From Clostridia bacterium (lineage in GTDB: Bacteria > Bacillota > Clostridia > Oscillospirales > Acutalibacteraceae), in contig JAQXZA010000050.1 of NCBI GenBank assembly GCA_029226955.1, forward strand, positions 1 to 58,198: a DNA stretch of 58,198 bases. Reading direction: 5' to 3'. The notes beneath the pieces are model-generated. The model did no database searches. It saw only the letters and a program-made list of their open reading frames with translations, and was not told the DNA's origin. This document shows positions 1-9,588 of this stretch, piece by piece; the stretch's first letter is position 1, and each line of letters begins with the position of its first letter. A program made the position numbers and the translations under genes.

Positions 1-3000
1 ACACCATCCTGTACAGCATAACCGCCCTTTTTACAGAATACTTCAAAAATTTGATAAGCCTCGTCTGCTGTGTAGTCTTTGAAATACACTTCCTCTATTC
101 TTGAACGCATACCGCTGTTTGCCTTATACAAGCCTTGCATATCTTTGAGATAACCCGCAAAAATAATACAACACCGTCTTCTGTGTTCGGGAACGTCCAT
201 AAACGCTATAATCTGTTCAAGTGCCTCTTTCTTAAAGCTGTCACCGCCGCCGCTGTTTTCGGAATATGAAAGGCTGTATGCCTCGTCAATAAACAGAACG
301 CCGTTGATTGATTTTTTGAGGAGTTCATAAGATTTTTGTGCTGTTTCGCCGACGTGTTCGCCGATTAAATCCTTTGCAGTACAGGAATGAAAATCAGGAG
401 ATTTTACTACACCAAGTTTATACAGTGATTCGGCAAAAAGTTTTGCACTTGTCGATTTGCCTGTGCCGGGGTTGCCGACAAAGAAATAATATCCCGGATT
501 GATGTCATAAAGTGACTGTCCGCTTTTTCTTGCATAAAGCACTTCTTCCTGTTTTGAAATAATGATGTTTTTCAGGTCGGACATACCTATCTGGTCGTTA
601 AGGTCTTTCATTATATCGTCAAAAGAACGTGGGTTAAGCTGGTCTTGTATAAGTTTTATCATTTCAGGCGGTATATCGTCAACTGTATATTCGTACTTGT
701 TTACGTCGGTATTTTCGGAAGAATAAACACGGCTTAAACGCATACGTTTCATATCTATTGCAAGTTTTTTGACTTCACCGGCATTACCGAAACTCTCTGT
801 GCGTGTATTGTATTTGTACTCCATAATAAGTCCGACACGCTTGTGTGCCTCCTCTGTGATTGTACAACCCTGTGCTTTTATTGTGCGGTCAAAAATTTCA
901 AGCAACTGTTCGGCGTTGTAGTCGGGGAATTTAACCACTCTTAAACGCCTTGCAAGACCGGCATTCATTTTCAGAAAATCGTCAACTCTGTTTGTGTACA
1001 TACCGAAAATCATCTTGAAATCTGCGGCATTTTCTGTCATTTTAGTCATCATTGCACCGATAATTTCGTTACCGTATGCACTGTCGCATATCTGGTATGC
1101 CTCGTCAATATAGAGTACGGCATTGTGGTCTATTGCGTCCTGTATTGCCTCATTTACTTTTTCTTTTGATTCACCGACGTGTGAACCGATAAGGTCTGAT
1201 GCGTCAATAAATATTGTTTCACTGCCGCCGAGAACTTCCATAAGATGATAGAATGAACCTATCATTTTTCCTACGGTTGTCTTGCCTGTACCGGGATTGC
1301 CCGCAAAAATAAAGTGGTCGGCATAAACTTCCGGTTTTATTCCCCTTGCTATACAGTCACGTGAATCAAGCACTTCAAGGCGGATTGTCCTGAACAAATC
1401 CTTGACAAAATCCATTCCGACATATTTGTCAATCTGTGCATAAATATCGTCAATGGAATCAACACCGTGCTTTACAAAATATTTCTGAAAATCGCCGAAA
1501 TCCTTTTTTTTGATACATCTTAATGTATCGTCACGAAGACTTGACTGCATTTTTACTTCCTTTGCAATAGCGACAATATCTCTTGCGTTGCCGAAATCCG
1601 CACGGTTTCTCTGCTGATAAAGATTATTGAAAAACAATTCAAGGTCAATCGGTTCTGTTTCGCCCTCTGCCTCACCGTAAAAACGATAGCCGTCCTTTTT
1701 GCAGTTGTTTACAAAAATCTCACGGAGAGTATCGGGTTTGTAGTCCTCGATAGTTATAATGTTCGCCTTGCTGAAACGGCTACGGAGTCCCGAGTTCATT
1801 TCAAGAAGTTCGTCCATAGGTTCGGGATAACCTGCCATAATCATACAAAAACGGTATTTTTCGGGATTCGTCATAATCGGAACAAGTGTATCTATTGCCT
1901 CTTTCGGATAGTTGTTGTCGTCGCTTTTGTCAATAAGTGAATAAGCGTCATCAATAAACAGAACACCGTCCTGTGCGTTCATTACACATTCAGTTGTTTT
2001 TACGGCTGTTCCGCCGACATAGCGGTCAACAAGGTCATCTCTTTTCGCCTCGACTGTATGACCTTTTTTGAGTATTCCGGCATTATAGAATATCTGTCCG
2101 ATAAGTCGTGCAACGGTTGTTTTGCCGACACCCGGATTTCCACGGAGTACAAAGTGCGGAACAGGATATTTAAAACCAATATCGCTGTCGTCCTTTTTCA
2201 GTCTTTCGGTAATCATTGTAGAAGATGTATCAGACGTAACAGGTTTTAATTCTTTTTCGGCGGCGGCTTTTTTCATTTCAAAGTCACGCAAAATTTCCTT
2301 TATGCGTGTTGCGACGCTTTCCCAACCCTTAGTTGTACAAAGTTTTGTGAGAGGGTCGCTTTCTTCCTCACTCTTATATTTATAGTAAAGCCGCTTAATG
2401 ACTTTTTCGTCTATGTTTACAATATCTTCTTTTTGTGAATGAATATAATTCGTTATCGTATCATAAACGGACGAGAGATAACCGCTGCGGTTTTCATCTT
2501 TGTCGGATTCACGGCTCAAAAACAGAATGTTTGAAACAATCGTGTGTAAATTCTTGCGTGAAAAAGTTATCTTTTTGCCGTCGTCGCCGACTATACGGAG
2601 ATATTCAAGCATAAGCGTTACTTCATCACTGTTCGGCAAACCAACATTTATTGTACAGCCACGGTTGATTGAATCATCATCATTGAAAAATCTGTTCTTG
2701 AAAATCTCGCCGTTTTCGTTTTCTTCAAAGAGTTTTTTGAGGTCGTCTGAACTCATTTGCGGTGCAAGAAAAATACAAATATTTTCGTTTCCGTTTACTG
2801 AATATTCGCCCCACAAATGTGAGAGAAGTTCCATATACGGCTGTAAAGGTGACGAGCGGTCTGTGAGGAAGTCCTGTATAAATGTGAACACAACCGCTGA
2901 TTTTGTGTTTTCGTCTTTCATTATTTTTTTAGCGTCGTCAAGAAATTCTGCCGGAGTAATTTTCGGCTGTTTATAGATAAGTTTTTTTGTCTTTTTTGCG

Positions 3001-3503
3001 TTTTTCTTTTGTTTTTCATTCTGTGTTTTCTGAACCTGTTGATTTGTTTCCGACTGAGAATTGCTGACAGACTGTGTGTTCTGAGTCTTAGCATTTTGCT
3101 GTGTATCAGTTTGACTTGTTTTATTATCTGACTGTGCGTTTGTTTGCTGAGTTTTATTCGGTTCATACTTTGCACTTGCCTGAGGATTGAGTATTCTGTG
3201 ACGACGTTTCTGAGGCTTACCGTTTTCGCCGTTTGACTGTTGTGCCTGTTCGGTATTGCCGTTATTTTTTTGTCTGTTTTTGGTTATTGCAAAAGTGGCA
3301 CTTTCATCATCAAGAACATATTTGCCGACATTCTTTGCACCTGAATAATACACAATCTGCTTATAGCCGAGTTCTTTCAGGTATGAATTGAGAAAAACTC
3401 TGAAATTATTTTTCTGTAAATCCTTTGATATGAACATATCATCAAGATTGCCGTAAATAAGAAAAATTTTATTTAGATTAGGTTTTTCGAGAACAGAACC
3501 CAT
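1..3503 (-). CDS. Triple-module CbxX/CfxQ-type AAA ATPase (3' end beyond window)
   Basis: Open from an ATG at 3503 (AAAGGAG about 10 bases upstream) to the window edge, so at least 1167 residues. The N-terminal 440 or so residues match no family I recognise; residues about 85-185 are a Gln/Asn/Thr/Lys-rich linker. Three AAA modules follow, with Walker A motifs GNPGVGKTT (about residue 455), GNPGTGKTT (735) and GNPGTGKST (1010), each with a Walker B of the form VLFIDDAYSL, VLYIDEAYQI or VLFIDEAYSL. The FID(D/E)AY form is typical of the CbxX/CfxQ/SpoVK and EccA clade. Known members remodel proteins (Rubisco activase CbbX) or serve type VII secretion (EccA); the substrate here is unknown. No type VII secretion gene is visible nearby, but the downstream side lies outside the window. 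Presumably a cytosolic ATP-driven remodeller. Confidence 0.88.
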   Translation of the reverse strand, partial: MGSVLEKPNLNKIFLIYGNLDDMFISKDLQKNNFRVFLNSYLKELGYKQIVYYSGAKNVGKYVLDDESATFAITKNRQKNNGNTEQAQQSNGENGKPQKRRHRILNPQASAKYEPNKTQQTNAQSDNKTSQTDTQQNAKTQNTQSVSNSQSETNQQVQKTQNEKQKKNAKKTKKLIYKQPKITPAEFLDDAKKIMKDENTKSAVVFTFIQDFLTDRSSPLQPYMELLSHLWGEYSVNGNENICIFLAPQMSSDDLKKLFEENENGEIFKNRFFNDDDSINRGCTINVGLPNSDEVTLMLEYLRIVGDDGKKITFSRKNLHTIVSNILFLSRESDKDENRSGYLSSVYDTITNYIHSQKEDIVNIDEKVIKRLYYKYKSEEESDPLTKLCTTKGWESVATRIKEILRDFEMKKAAAEKELKPVTSDTSSTMITERLKKDDSDIGFKYPVPHFVLRGNPGVGKTTVARLIGQIFYNAGILKKGHTVEAKRDDLVDRYVGGTAVKTTECVMNAQDGVLFIDDAYSLIDKSDDNNYPKEAIDTLVPIMTNPEKYRFCMIMAGYPEPMDELLEMNSGLRSRFSKANIITIEDYKPDTLREIFVNNCKKDGYRFYGEAEGETEPIDLELFFNNLYQQRNRADFGNARDIVAIAKEVKMQSSLRDDTLRCIKKKDFGDFQKYFVKHGVDSIDDIYAQIDKYVGMDFVKDLFRTIRLEVLDSRDCIARGIKPEVYADHFIFAGNPGTGKTTVGKMIGSFYHLMEVLGGSETIFIDASDLIGSHVGESKEKVNEAIQDAIDHNAVLYIDEAYQICDSAYGNEIIGAMMTKMTENAADFKMIFGMYTNRVDDFLKMNAGLARRLRVVKFPDYNAEQLLEIFDRTIKAQGCTITEEAHKRVGLIMEYKYNTRTESFGNAGEVKKLAIDMKRMRLSRVYSSENTDVNKYEYTVDDIPPEMIKLIQDQLNPRSFDDIMKDLNDQIGMSDLKNIIISKQEEVLYARKSGQSLYDINPGYYFFVGNPGTGKSTSAKLFAESLYKLGVVKSPDFHSCTAKDLIGEHVGETAQKSYELLKKSINGVLFIDEAYSLSYSENSGGGDSFKKEALEQIIAFMDVPEHRRRCCIIFAGYLKDMQGLYKANSGMRSRIEEVYFKDYTADEAYQIFEVFCKKGGYAVQDG

Positions 3504-3532
3504 TGTTATGTTTCTCCTTTCAAATTCCGTTT

Positions 3533-4009
3533 TTATTTTATCGGAAACCACAAAGTTGTGAAATCAAACATATTCTTATATCCCCATAAATCAGGATAGA
3601 AAACAATCATAAGTAATATTGCAATAATAAGAAGTGCAAAAATCAGCTTTTCGATTATGCCGTTTGTTTTTATGAATCTTGAAATAATCGGAACTTTTAT
3701 GTTCTTTTTCCACGGATAAAAAAGCTCCACACCTTTCGGGTTAAACAAATCAAGCACTATATGCGTAAGAACTCCGAGTGCAAGATATGGCGAAATAAAC
3801 ATTGAAACAGCTAAAAAAATCAGGCTGTGAGTAACTCCCCTGTGCCTTATGTGACGGCTTATGGGTTTTATAAGTTTGCCGAGAGTCGAACCCGAATGGT
3901 CAATATCGGGCAAAAGTGAACCGAATGCCGCAAGTGCAATCTGAGGGGCGTTCATTCCGAGTGCTATCGACGCTGCAAGTCCTGCCGCAATATGTGTTTT
4001 TCCTGTCAT
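3533..4009 (-). CDS. Membrane-bound metal-dependent hydrolase, YdjM/DUF457 family
   Basis: 158 residues. The family signature is visible: His6 in GKTHIAAG, PDIDH at 34-38 and HRGVTHS at 56-62, the conserved His/Asp set of the YdjM (LexA-regulated membrane hydrolase-like) family. Several hydrophobic segments follow, with a Lys-rich stretch before the last one, consistent with an inner-membrane protein with short loops. The biochemical reaction of the family is not established; metal binding is inferred from the motifs. It starts 29 bases upstream of the large AAA gene on the same strand and may be cotranscribed with it. It is divergent from map across 243 bases. Confidence 0.75.
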   Translation of the reverse strand: MTGKTHIAAGLAASIALGMNAPQIALAAFGSLLPDIDHSGSTLGKLIKPISRHIRHRGVTHSLIFLAVSMFISPYLALGVLTHIVLDLFNPKGVELFYPWKKNIKVPIISRFIKTNGIIEKLIFALLIIAILLMIVFYPDLWGYKNMFDFTTLWFPIK

Positions 4010-4163
4010 TTGTATTCTCCGTTTCAGATAAATAATTTGTAATTTTTTGTTTTATAATTATAACATATTCTATAAAATTTGTAAAACATCAAACTGATGT
4101 TTTCAGGAAAATTTTTGAGATATATTTTCTTTGTGATGTTACTATTGTTTATTTTTTCTTTTT

Positions 4164-4192
4164 TTGACTCTATTTACAAATAAAAATTATAA
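4164..4192 (+). promoter_or_regulatory. Likely sigma-A promoter of map
   Basis: TTGACT (4164-4169), 17-base spacer, TTATAA (4187-4192), about 60 bases before the map start codon. The divergent 4010-4252 interval also has a short hairpin (AAAACATCA/TGATGTTTT, 4081-4100) of unknown role. Confidence 0.55.
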
Positions 4193-4252
4193 GTGTATAA
4201 TATTATAAGAATAATAATTATTTTTATATTATAAAAGAGAAGGCTTATTACA

Positions 4253-5128
4253 ATGAGTAACAAATTAGGAAGAAATGACCCCTGTTGGTGCGGAAGCGGA
4301 AAGAAATACAAGAAATGTCACGAAGAGTTTGACGAAAAAATCGCTTTTATCAAAAGTCAGGGACACGAAGTACCCGACCACAGCATTATTAAAACTCCTC
4401 AGCAGATTGAGGCAATAAGAGAAAGCGGAAAAATCAATATTGCCGTACTTGACTATGTTGCGGAGAATATTCGTGTGGGTATGACAACAGAAGAAATTGA
4501 CAGACTCGTTTCTGAAAAAACCGCTGAACTTGGCGGTATTCCTGCACCGCTGAACTATAACGGCTATCCGAAAAGCGTATGTACTTCAATAAATGAAATT
4601 GTATGTCACGGAATACCGTCAGATGATGTTGTTCTGAAAGACGGTGATATTGTAAATATTGATGTTTCAACAATATATAAAGGTTATTTTTCGGATTCGT
4701 CAAGAATGTTCTGCATAGGCAACGTAAGCCCTGAAAAGAAAAAACTCGTTGACGTTACAAAGGAATGTGTTGAAATCGGTCTTGAAAAGGTAAAACCGTG
4801 GACTTTTCTTGGAGATATGGGACAGGCTGTACACGAACACGCTCTTGAAAACGGTTATACGATTGTGCGTGAAATCGGCGGTCACGGTGTAGGACTGGAA
4901 TTTCACGAAGACCCGTGGGTCAGCTATGTTTCAAAAGCCGGCGAAGAAATGCTGCTTGTACCTGGTATGATATTTACCATTGAACCTATGGTAAATATGG
5001 GAACGGACAAGGTTTTTGTAGATAAAGACGACAAATGGACGGTATATACTGCCGACAGAAAACCGTCTGCACAATGGGAAATAATGGTTCTTGTGACAGA
5101 AGACGGACACGAGGTTTTAGCCTATTAA
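4253..5128 (+). CDS. map: Type I methionine aminopeptidase with N-terminal SEC-C zinc motif
   Basis: 291 residues. Removes the initiator methionine from nascent proteins. The N-terminus (residues 1-25) carries a SEC-C motif, RNDPCWCGSGKKYKKCH, a small zinc-binding module also found at the SecA C-terminus. The catalytic pita-bread fold follows, with metal ligands in NIDVS, SDSSR, GGHGVG, TIEPM and the final Glu of AQWEIM. The last motif has Ile where many enzymes have His, but the Glu ligand is kept. The SEC-C form of MetAP is common in Clostridia and may help ribosome association (inference). RBS is AAAGAGAAGG before the ATG. It probably shares a transcript with the bactofilin-like gene 56 bases downstream. 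Confidence 0.95.
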   Translation: MSNKLGRNDPCWCGSGKKYKKCHEEFDEKIAFIKSQGHEVPDHSIIKTPQQIEAIRESGKINIAVLDYVAENIRVGMTTEEIDRLVSEKTAELGGIPAPLNYNGYPKSVCTSINEIVCHGIPSDDVVLKDGDIVNIDVSTIYKGYFSDSSRMFCIGNVSPEKKKLVDVTKECVEIGLEKVKPWTFLGDMGQAVHEHALENGYTIVREIGGHGVGLEFHEDPWVSYVSKAGEEMLLVPGMIFTIEPMVNMGTDKVFVDKDDKWTVYTADRKPSAQWEIMVLVTEDGHEVLAY

Positions 5129-5184
5129 AATCAAAACCATTATGAAAAATTTATTATAAATTCAAAATTCAAGGAGGTTTTTTT

Positions 5185-5904
5185 ATGCCAAGCATTACTA
5201 TCAACGGAATGGAAAACATCACAAACAAGAAATTTGATAATGTGATTGTCAATGGTGCTGCCATATTCCCTGATGGCTTTCAGGCACTCAGGGTACAGGT
5301 TGACGGAACAGTCAGATGTAACGGAGATTTTGTATGTGAAAGTATCAGGTGCAACGGTTCGTCAAGATTTTTTGGCGGAATGGACATTAAAGAACTTTAC
5401 TGTGAAGGTTCACTTATTTCATCAGGAACACAGCCTGTTAAAATCGGACAGATTTATTGCAATGGTGCGACAAAATTCTTTTCTGACATACTGACCGATA
5501 CCATTGACATAAGCGGTTCTCTTAACACTGAAAAAGACTGTAATCTTACGGCACAAAAAATATTCTGTGACGGTTCAATTATTGTAAACGGCGACATAAA
5601 TGCCGATATGCTTAATGCTGACGGCTATATCTTTGCAAATACGATAAATTCAAAAAAGGTGTACATTAACAGCCAGCCCGGACGAAAACTGAAAAAACTT
5701 CTTACAAGAAAACCCGACACGGCAATTTCACTGATAAGTGCTGATGAAATTGAACTTATCAATGTAAAAGCGTCAAAGGTTGTCGGTAAAAACATTAAAA
5801 TCGGTTCAGGCTGTGTGATTGAGTCCGTTGAATGTAGCGGAGAACTCAGCATTGACGAAAATGCCGTAGTTTCCGAAATTCTCGGCGATTATCAAAAAGC
5901 ATAA
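5185..5904 (+). CDS. Bactofilin-like polymer-forming protein
   Basis: 239 residues, no signal peptide or membrane segment, start preceded by a very strong AAGGAGG. The whole chain is built of short beta-strand repeats with a recurrent C-(D/N)-G pattern (VRCNGDF, IRCNGSS, LYCEGS, IYCNGAT, IFCDGS), interrupted by a basic segment around residue 170 (PGRKLKKLLTRK). This is the right-handed beta-helix architecture of bactofilins/DUF583, which self-assemble into filaments without nucleotide. It resembles the two-lobed YhbE/YhbF-type proteins of Bacillus rather than the short single-lobe bactofilins. A scaffold role in envelope or division is inference. It is followed by an intrinsic terminator. Confidence 0.7.
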   Translation: MPSITINGMENITNKKFDNVIVNGAAIFPDGFQALRVQVDGTVRCNGDFVCESIRCNGSSRFFGGMDIKELYCEGSLISSGTQPVKIGQIYCNGATKFFSDILTDTIDISGSLNTEKDCNLTAQKIFCDGSIIVNGDINADMLNADGYIFANTINSKKVYINSQPGRKLKKLLTRKPDTAISLISADEIELINVKASKVVGKNIKIGSGCVIESVECSGELSIDENAVVSEILGDYQKA

Positions 5905-5920
5905 TAACTCCACACTCAAA

Positions 5921-5962
5921 AGTAAAGGCATAACCGTTAAAATTGCGGCTATGCCTTTACTT
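5921..5962 (+). terminator. Intrinsic terminator after the bactofilin-like gene
   Basis: Inverted repeat AGTAAAGGCATA ... TATGCCTTTACT, with a short internal CCG/CGG extension, followed by TTGTTT. Near-symmetric, so it may also act on minus-strand transcripts leaving the kinase-fold gene. Confidence 0.75.
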
Positions 5963-6032
5963 GTTTAGGATTTATATTTTGGAGGGACAAGGATTAAGCA
6001 AGTTTTGAAAAAGTCTGAAATACGATAAATTA

Positions 6033-6776
6033 TTACTGGTAGTCAACTACATCTACCCAGCCTTTGAGAAATTCTTCTTCTTCGGGAACTTTCTTTACAA
6101 GCTGTGATGCGGCAACAATCGGGAGCCACTGCTGTACATACTGTTTTGCTGTGTCACTCTTTTTGCAGAACAGGTCAAGATACAGGTCAGCAAGTTTTTT
6201 GTCTTTGAGTGCGAAAAGAAGATATGTTCTTGCGGCATCTGCTGAGGCATTGCCCTGTGTTGCGTGTGACCAGTCAATGATATGCGGATTGCCGTCTTTG
6301 TCGATAATTATGTTGCTGGGGTTAAAGTCGCCGTGACAAACCTTGTTATGTTTTGGCATTCCTTCAAGACGTGTATGAAGTTCATATCTTGTTGTTGCGT
6401 CAATTTCGTTGCCAAGACTTGAAATCTTACGGTTCATCTTATCTTTGAGTTTGTTAAGCAAAGGTGCTTTTTTACTCTGAACTTCAAGCTGCAAGTCAAC
6501 AAACTGATTCATATATTTTTCGAGGTTGTCGGGGTCTTCTTTCATAATCTGGTCAAGAGTTTTGCCCTCGACATATTCCATTGTTATTGCCCACTTACCG
6601 TCAATAACTGATACAGATTTGAGTGCCGGAACAGGAAGTCCTGTTTCTTCGACTCTTGTATGATTGAGTGCCTCGTTGAGAATATCTGACTTAGGGTATT
6701 TATCGGAAAAAACCTTTACTGTATTGTCGCCGTCTTTGAAGATTTGTTTATCTTTTCTTTCTGCTATAAGTTCCAT
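6033..6776 (-). CDS. Aminoglycoside phosphotransferase-fold small-molecule kinase
   Basis: 247 residues. The Brenner-type motif CHGDFNPSNIII is followed by HIIDWSHA, the catalytic and metal-binding pair of the APH/choline-kinase fold, and an N-lobe with MEYVEGKTLDQI. The sequence resembles the TIGR02172-type uncharacterised family, common in gut Firmicutes and Fibrobacter, more than true aminoglycoside kinases. The substrate is unknown, and a resistance role should not be assumed. RBS AAAGGGG precedes the ATG. It stands alone: a terminator lies downstream and about 280 AT-rich bases upstream. Confidence 0.72.
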   Translation of the reverse strand: MELIAERKDKQIFKDGDNTVKVFSDKYPKSDILNEALNHTRVEETGLPVPALKSVSVIDGKWAITMEYVEGKTLDQIMKEDPDNLEKYMNQFVDLQLEVQSKKAPLLNKLKDKMNRKISSLGNEIDATTRYELHTRLEGMPKHNKVCHGDFNPSNIIIDKDGNPHIIDWSHATQGNASADAARTYLLFALKDKKLADLYLDLFCKKSDTAKQYVQQWLPIVAASQLVKKVPEEEEFLKGWVDVVDYQ

Positions 6777-7004
6777 AATAATGAAATCCCCTTTCGGTAT
6801 TTGTTCTGAGTTTTAAGTTTTTGAAGTAATCTCTTAACTTGCTTATATTATACTACCATTTTTTAATAAAGTATAGGTTAATTGTGTTGGAATTTTTGTA
6901 TGATTTTTTAGTGAAATAGACAAATTGTCTATATTTTAACAAATATCATAGCAGTTTTTGGTTTAATCTGATAAATATTTATCAAAGTTCGACATAATTT
7001 TATC

Positions 7005-7043
7005 AATAAAAAAGGAGAAAACCAAAAATTATGGCTTTCTCCC
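7005..7043 (-). terminator. Intrinsic terminator of the amino-acid ABC operon
   Basis: On the minus strand GGAGAAAGCC ... GGTTTTCTCC (one mismatch) followed by TTTTTTATTG. It lies just after the stop codon of the ATPase gene. The rest of the 6777-7054 gap is AT-rich with no other feature seen. Confidence 0.75.
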
Positions 7044-7054
7044 TGTGTGATTTA

Positions 7055-7813
7055 TTATACACTGAGTTTTTTGAGGAATGATTTTGTTCTTTCGTTTTTC
7101 GGGTTGTCTATTACATCTGACGGCTTGCCCTGTTCAACAATAACACCGCCGTCCATAAATATTACCCTGTCGGAAACCGCCCTCGCAAAATCTATTTCGT
7201 GAGTGACGATAACCATTGTCATATTTGCCTCGGCAAGACCTTTCATAACACGGAGTATTCCGGCGGTAATTTCGGGGTCAAGTGCTGATGTAGGTTCATC
7301 AAAGAAAAGCATTTTCGGATTCATTGCCAACGCCCTTGCTATTGCCACTCTCTGCTGTTGTCCGCCCGAAAGTTCGCAAGGATAGGCGTTTTCTTTGTCG
7401 CTGAGTCCGACTTTTTCAAGAAGTTTACGTGCCTCGTCGTAAACCTCCTGTTTATCACGTTTCTGAATACTTATCGGTGCGTCGGTGATATTCTTCAAAA
7501 CGGTATAGTGCGGAAAAAGATTGAAATTCTGGAATACAAGTCCGAAATTCGTCTGTACCTCACGCATTTCTTTTTTCGGAAGATATACGGCTTTTCCGTC
7601 GTTTGTTGTTACGGCTTTTTTGCCGCAATAGCTTAGTTCACCGCTGTCCATATTTTCAAGAAAGGTTGCACAACGAAGAAGTGTTGATTTGCCTGAACCC
7701 GACGGCCCGATTATTGAAACAACTTCGCCCTCGTCAACATACATACTTATATCTTCAAGAACCGTCTTTTTGTCAAAGCTTTTTTTAAGATTGTTTATTT
7801 CAAGTATTCTCAT
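7055..7813 (-). CDS. Polar amino-acid ABC transporter ATP-binding protein (GlnQ type)
   Basis: 252 residues, full length for the family. Walker [11 protein letters not shown]-loop [13 protein letters not shown], signature LSGGQQQR, Walker [15 protein letters not shown] and the H-loop in IVTHEIDF are all present. It energises uptake of polar amino acids as a dimer on the cytoplasmic face. It follows the fused binding protein/permease gene by 19 bases with its own GGGGG ribosome site, so the two genes form a complete importer in one operon closed by the terminator at 7005-7043. The exact amino acid (glutamine, cystine, histidine or other) cannot be read from the sequence. Confidence 0.92.
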   Translation of the reverse strand: MRILEINNLKKSFDKKTVLEDISMYVDEGEVVSIIGPSGSGKSTLLRCATFLENMDSGELSYCGKKAVTTNDGKAVYLPKKEMREVQTNFGLVFQNFNLFPHYTVLKNITDAPISIQKRDKQEVYDEARKLLEKVGLSDKENAYPCELSGGQQQRVAIARALAMNPKMLFFDEPTSALDPEITAGILRVMKGLAEANMTMVIVTHEIDFARAVSDRVIFMDGGVIVEQGKPSDVIDNPKNERTKSFLKKLSV

Positions 7814-7832
7814 AGCGTTTCAACCCCCTTTT

Positions 7833-9368
7833 TTAGCGGTAATAGTCCATTTTCTTTTCGACCTTTTCCATAACGAATGCAACAATAAAGTTGAATACAT
7901 AATAGAACAGACCGGCAACAAACAGCGGTAAAAGACTTGCCTGTGCGGAAGAAATCTGTTTTGCGAGTGTGAACAGTTCCGTAAACGCAAGAGCAAATGC
8001 AAGTGATGTATCTTTTACAAGCGTTATTACTTCATTTGTTACGGGTGGCAAAATTCTCTTGACCATCTGCGGAAAAATAATCTTTCTGAATGTCTGTGTG
8101 CGGCTGTAACCGAGTACCTGTGCCGCCTCACGCTGTCCGTTCGGAATTGACTGTATGCCGGCACGGAATATTTCGGCAAAATATGCGGCATAGTTGAGCG
8201 AAAAACCGATAATAACCGCATAGAAACGGTAAGCATTTGACAAATCTATTTTAAACAGATAGTACGGTGCATAGCACACAACAAGCAACTGCAACATAAG
8301 CGGTGTACCACGCATAATTGATATATAAATTTTTGCAATCCACTGAACGACTTTAAATCTTGACATTCTTATAAATGTAAGAAGAAGTCCGAGCGGAAGT
8401 GAAAATACAAGCGTCAGTGCAAAAATACTCAATGTTGCAAGCATACCCTCACCAAGCTGTGTGGCAATCTGCCATATATTGAGTTTTGCTTTTGATGATG
8501 TATTGTCGTCTGTGCCTTGTTCGTCAAGGTATTTATCGTCTGCACTCAGGCATACACTTGATTCAAGCTGCCATTTCTTTGCAATTTCGTCAAATTTGCC
8601 GTCCTGTTTCATTGCAAGAAGCGTTTCTTCAACAGTATTGCGGAGTTCCGTGTTGCCTTTTTTAAAGCCTATGCCGTACTGTTCACTTGAAACGTGTTCA
8701 TCAAGCATACGGAATTGGTTTTCACGCATTGAAATCTGATAGTTTGCAACGCCTATATCCATACATATTGCCTGAACCATTCCGCTTTCAAGGTTCATAA
8801 AGGCACTGTTGTAGTCGCTTACCTGTTGTAAATCACTGAATGACTTTGCAAGAGCCTTGTTTTCGTCTGTTGCGTCGTCGCCTGTAAAAGCCGCAAGTGC
8901 TGACGAATCCGCCTGTACTGCAACGATTTTGCCTTTGAGGTCGTTAAGTGAATTTATGTCGGAATCCTTTTTTACTATTACAACCTGTGAATTATCTACA
9001 TAAGGCGTTGACCATGTGTAGAGTTTTTCTCTGCCGTTCATAGTAAAGCCGTTCCATATACAGTCGATTGAACCCGAATTAAGCTCCATATCCTTTGAAT
9101 CCCAGTCGATAGGCTGTTTTACAAGTTTCCAGCCGTTGCGGTCACAAACCTCTTGTGCAAGGTCAAGGTCAAAGCCGACATATTCGCCGTTATCGTCCTT
9201 ATAACCGTAAGGCGGAAATGACGCATCAAAACCGACTGTAAAGGTCTTTTTGTCCTCAGCGGCACTTACAATAGTTCCAGTCTGAACAATAATGCTTAAA
9301 ACTGCGGAAAATACAAGCATAAAACACAACAATCTGCTTATTTTCCGTTTTGATTTGTTGTCTGTCAT
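7833..9368 (-). CDS. Fused amino-acid binding protein/ABC permease
   Basis: 511 residues from an ATG at 9368 (AAAGGGAG 12 bases upstream); a TTG nine bases earlier is the alternative. The order is: N-terminal membrane segment or signal (residues about 8-35), a periplasmic-type SBP_bac_3 domain (about 40-265, starting FTVGFDASFPPYGYKDDNG, the classic ligand-binding start), then a BPD_transp_1 permease (about 295-505) with the EAA-type loop GQREAAQVLGYSRTQTFRKI. Receptor and channel fusion is known from Lactococcus GlnPQ-type transporters and raises local receptor concentration. With the ATPase downstream it makes a self-contained importer. No separate binding-protein gene is visible. Confidence 0.92.
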   Translation of the reverse strand: MTDNKSKRKISRLLCFMLVFSAVLSIIVQTGTIVSAAEDKKTFTVGFDASFPPYGYKDDNGEYVGFDLDLAQEVCDRNGWKLVKQPIDWDSKDMELNSGSIDCIWNGFTMNGREKLYTWSTPYVDNSQVVIVKKDSDINSLNDLKGKIVAVQADSSALAAFTGDDATDENKALAKSFSDLQQVSDYNSAFMNLESGMVQAICMDIGVANYQISMRENQFRMLDEHVSSEQYGIGFKKGNTELRNTVEETLLAMKQDGKFDEIAKKWQLESSVCLSADDKYLDEQGTDDNTSSKAKLNIWQIATQLGEGMLATLSIFALTLVFSLPLGLLLTFIRMSRFKVVQWIAKIYISIMRGTPLMLQLLVVCYAPYYLFKIDLSNAYRFYAVIIGFSLNYAAYFAEIFRAGIQSIPNGQREAAQVLGYSRTQTFRKIIFPQMVKRILPPVTNEVITLVKDTSLAFALAFTELFTLAKQISSAQASLLPLFVAGLFYYVFNFIVAFVMEKVEKKMDYYR

Positions 9369-9588
9369 AGTATGCAAACACTCCCTTTGTTTCCAATGAA
9401 TTTATTTTTGTAGTCCGACAGCACTTTTTACGGTATGTAATTCAAGCGTTATATTATCACATTAACATAATAAAGTGCAAAACGATAAATTCATTATAAC
9501 ATACAGAGTTTTGTTTGTCAGCAGTTTTTTTACAAATTGATTAACCGAACCTGAAATTATGTATAACTGGTAAAATAATGCAAACAAA

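Noticed and set aside
2058-2976. Several plus-strand open frames of 60-160 codons
   Set aside because: They lie opposite the AAA ATPase, whose minus frame is continuous from 3503 to the window edge with three Walker motifs; the plus frames have no ribosome sites or recognisable domains.
6033-6776. Antibiotic resistance (aminoglycoside kinase)
   Set aside because: Only the general APH fold motifs are present; it resembles an uncharacterised chromosomal family and has no mobile context.
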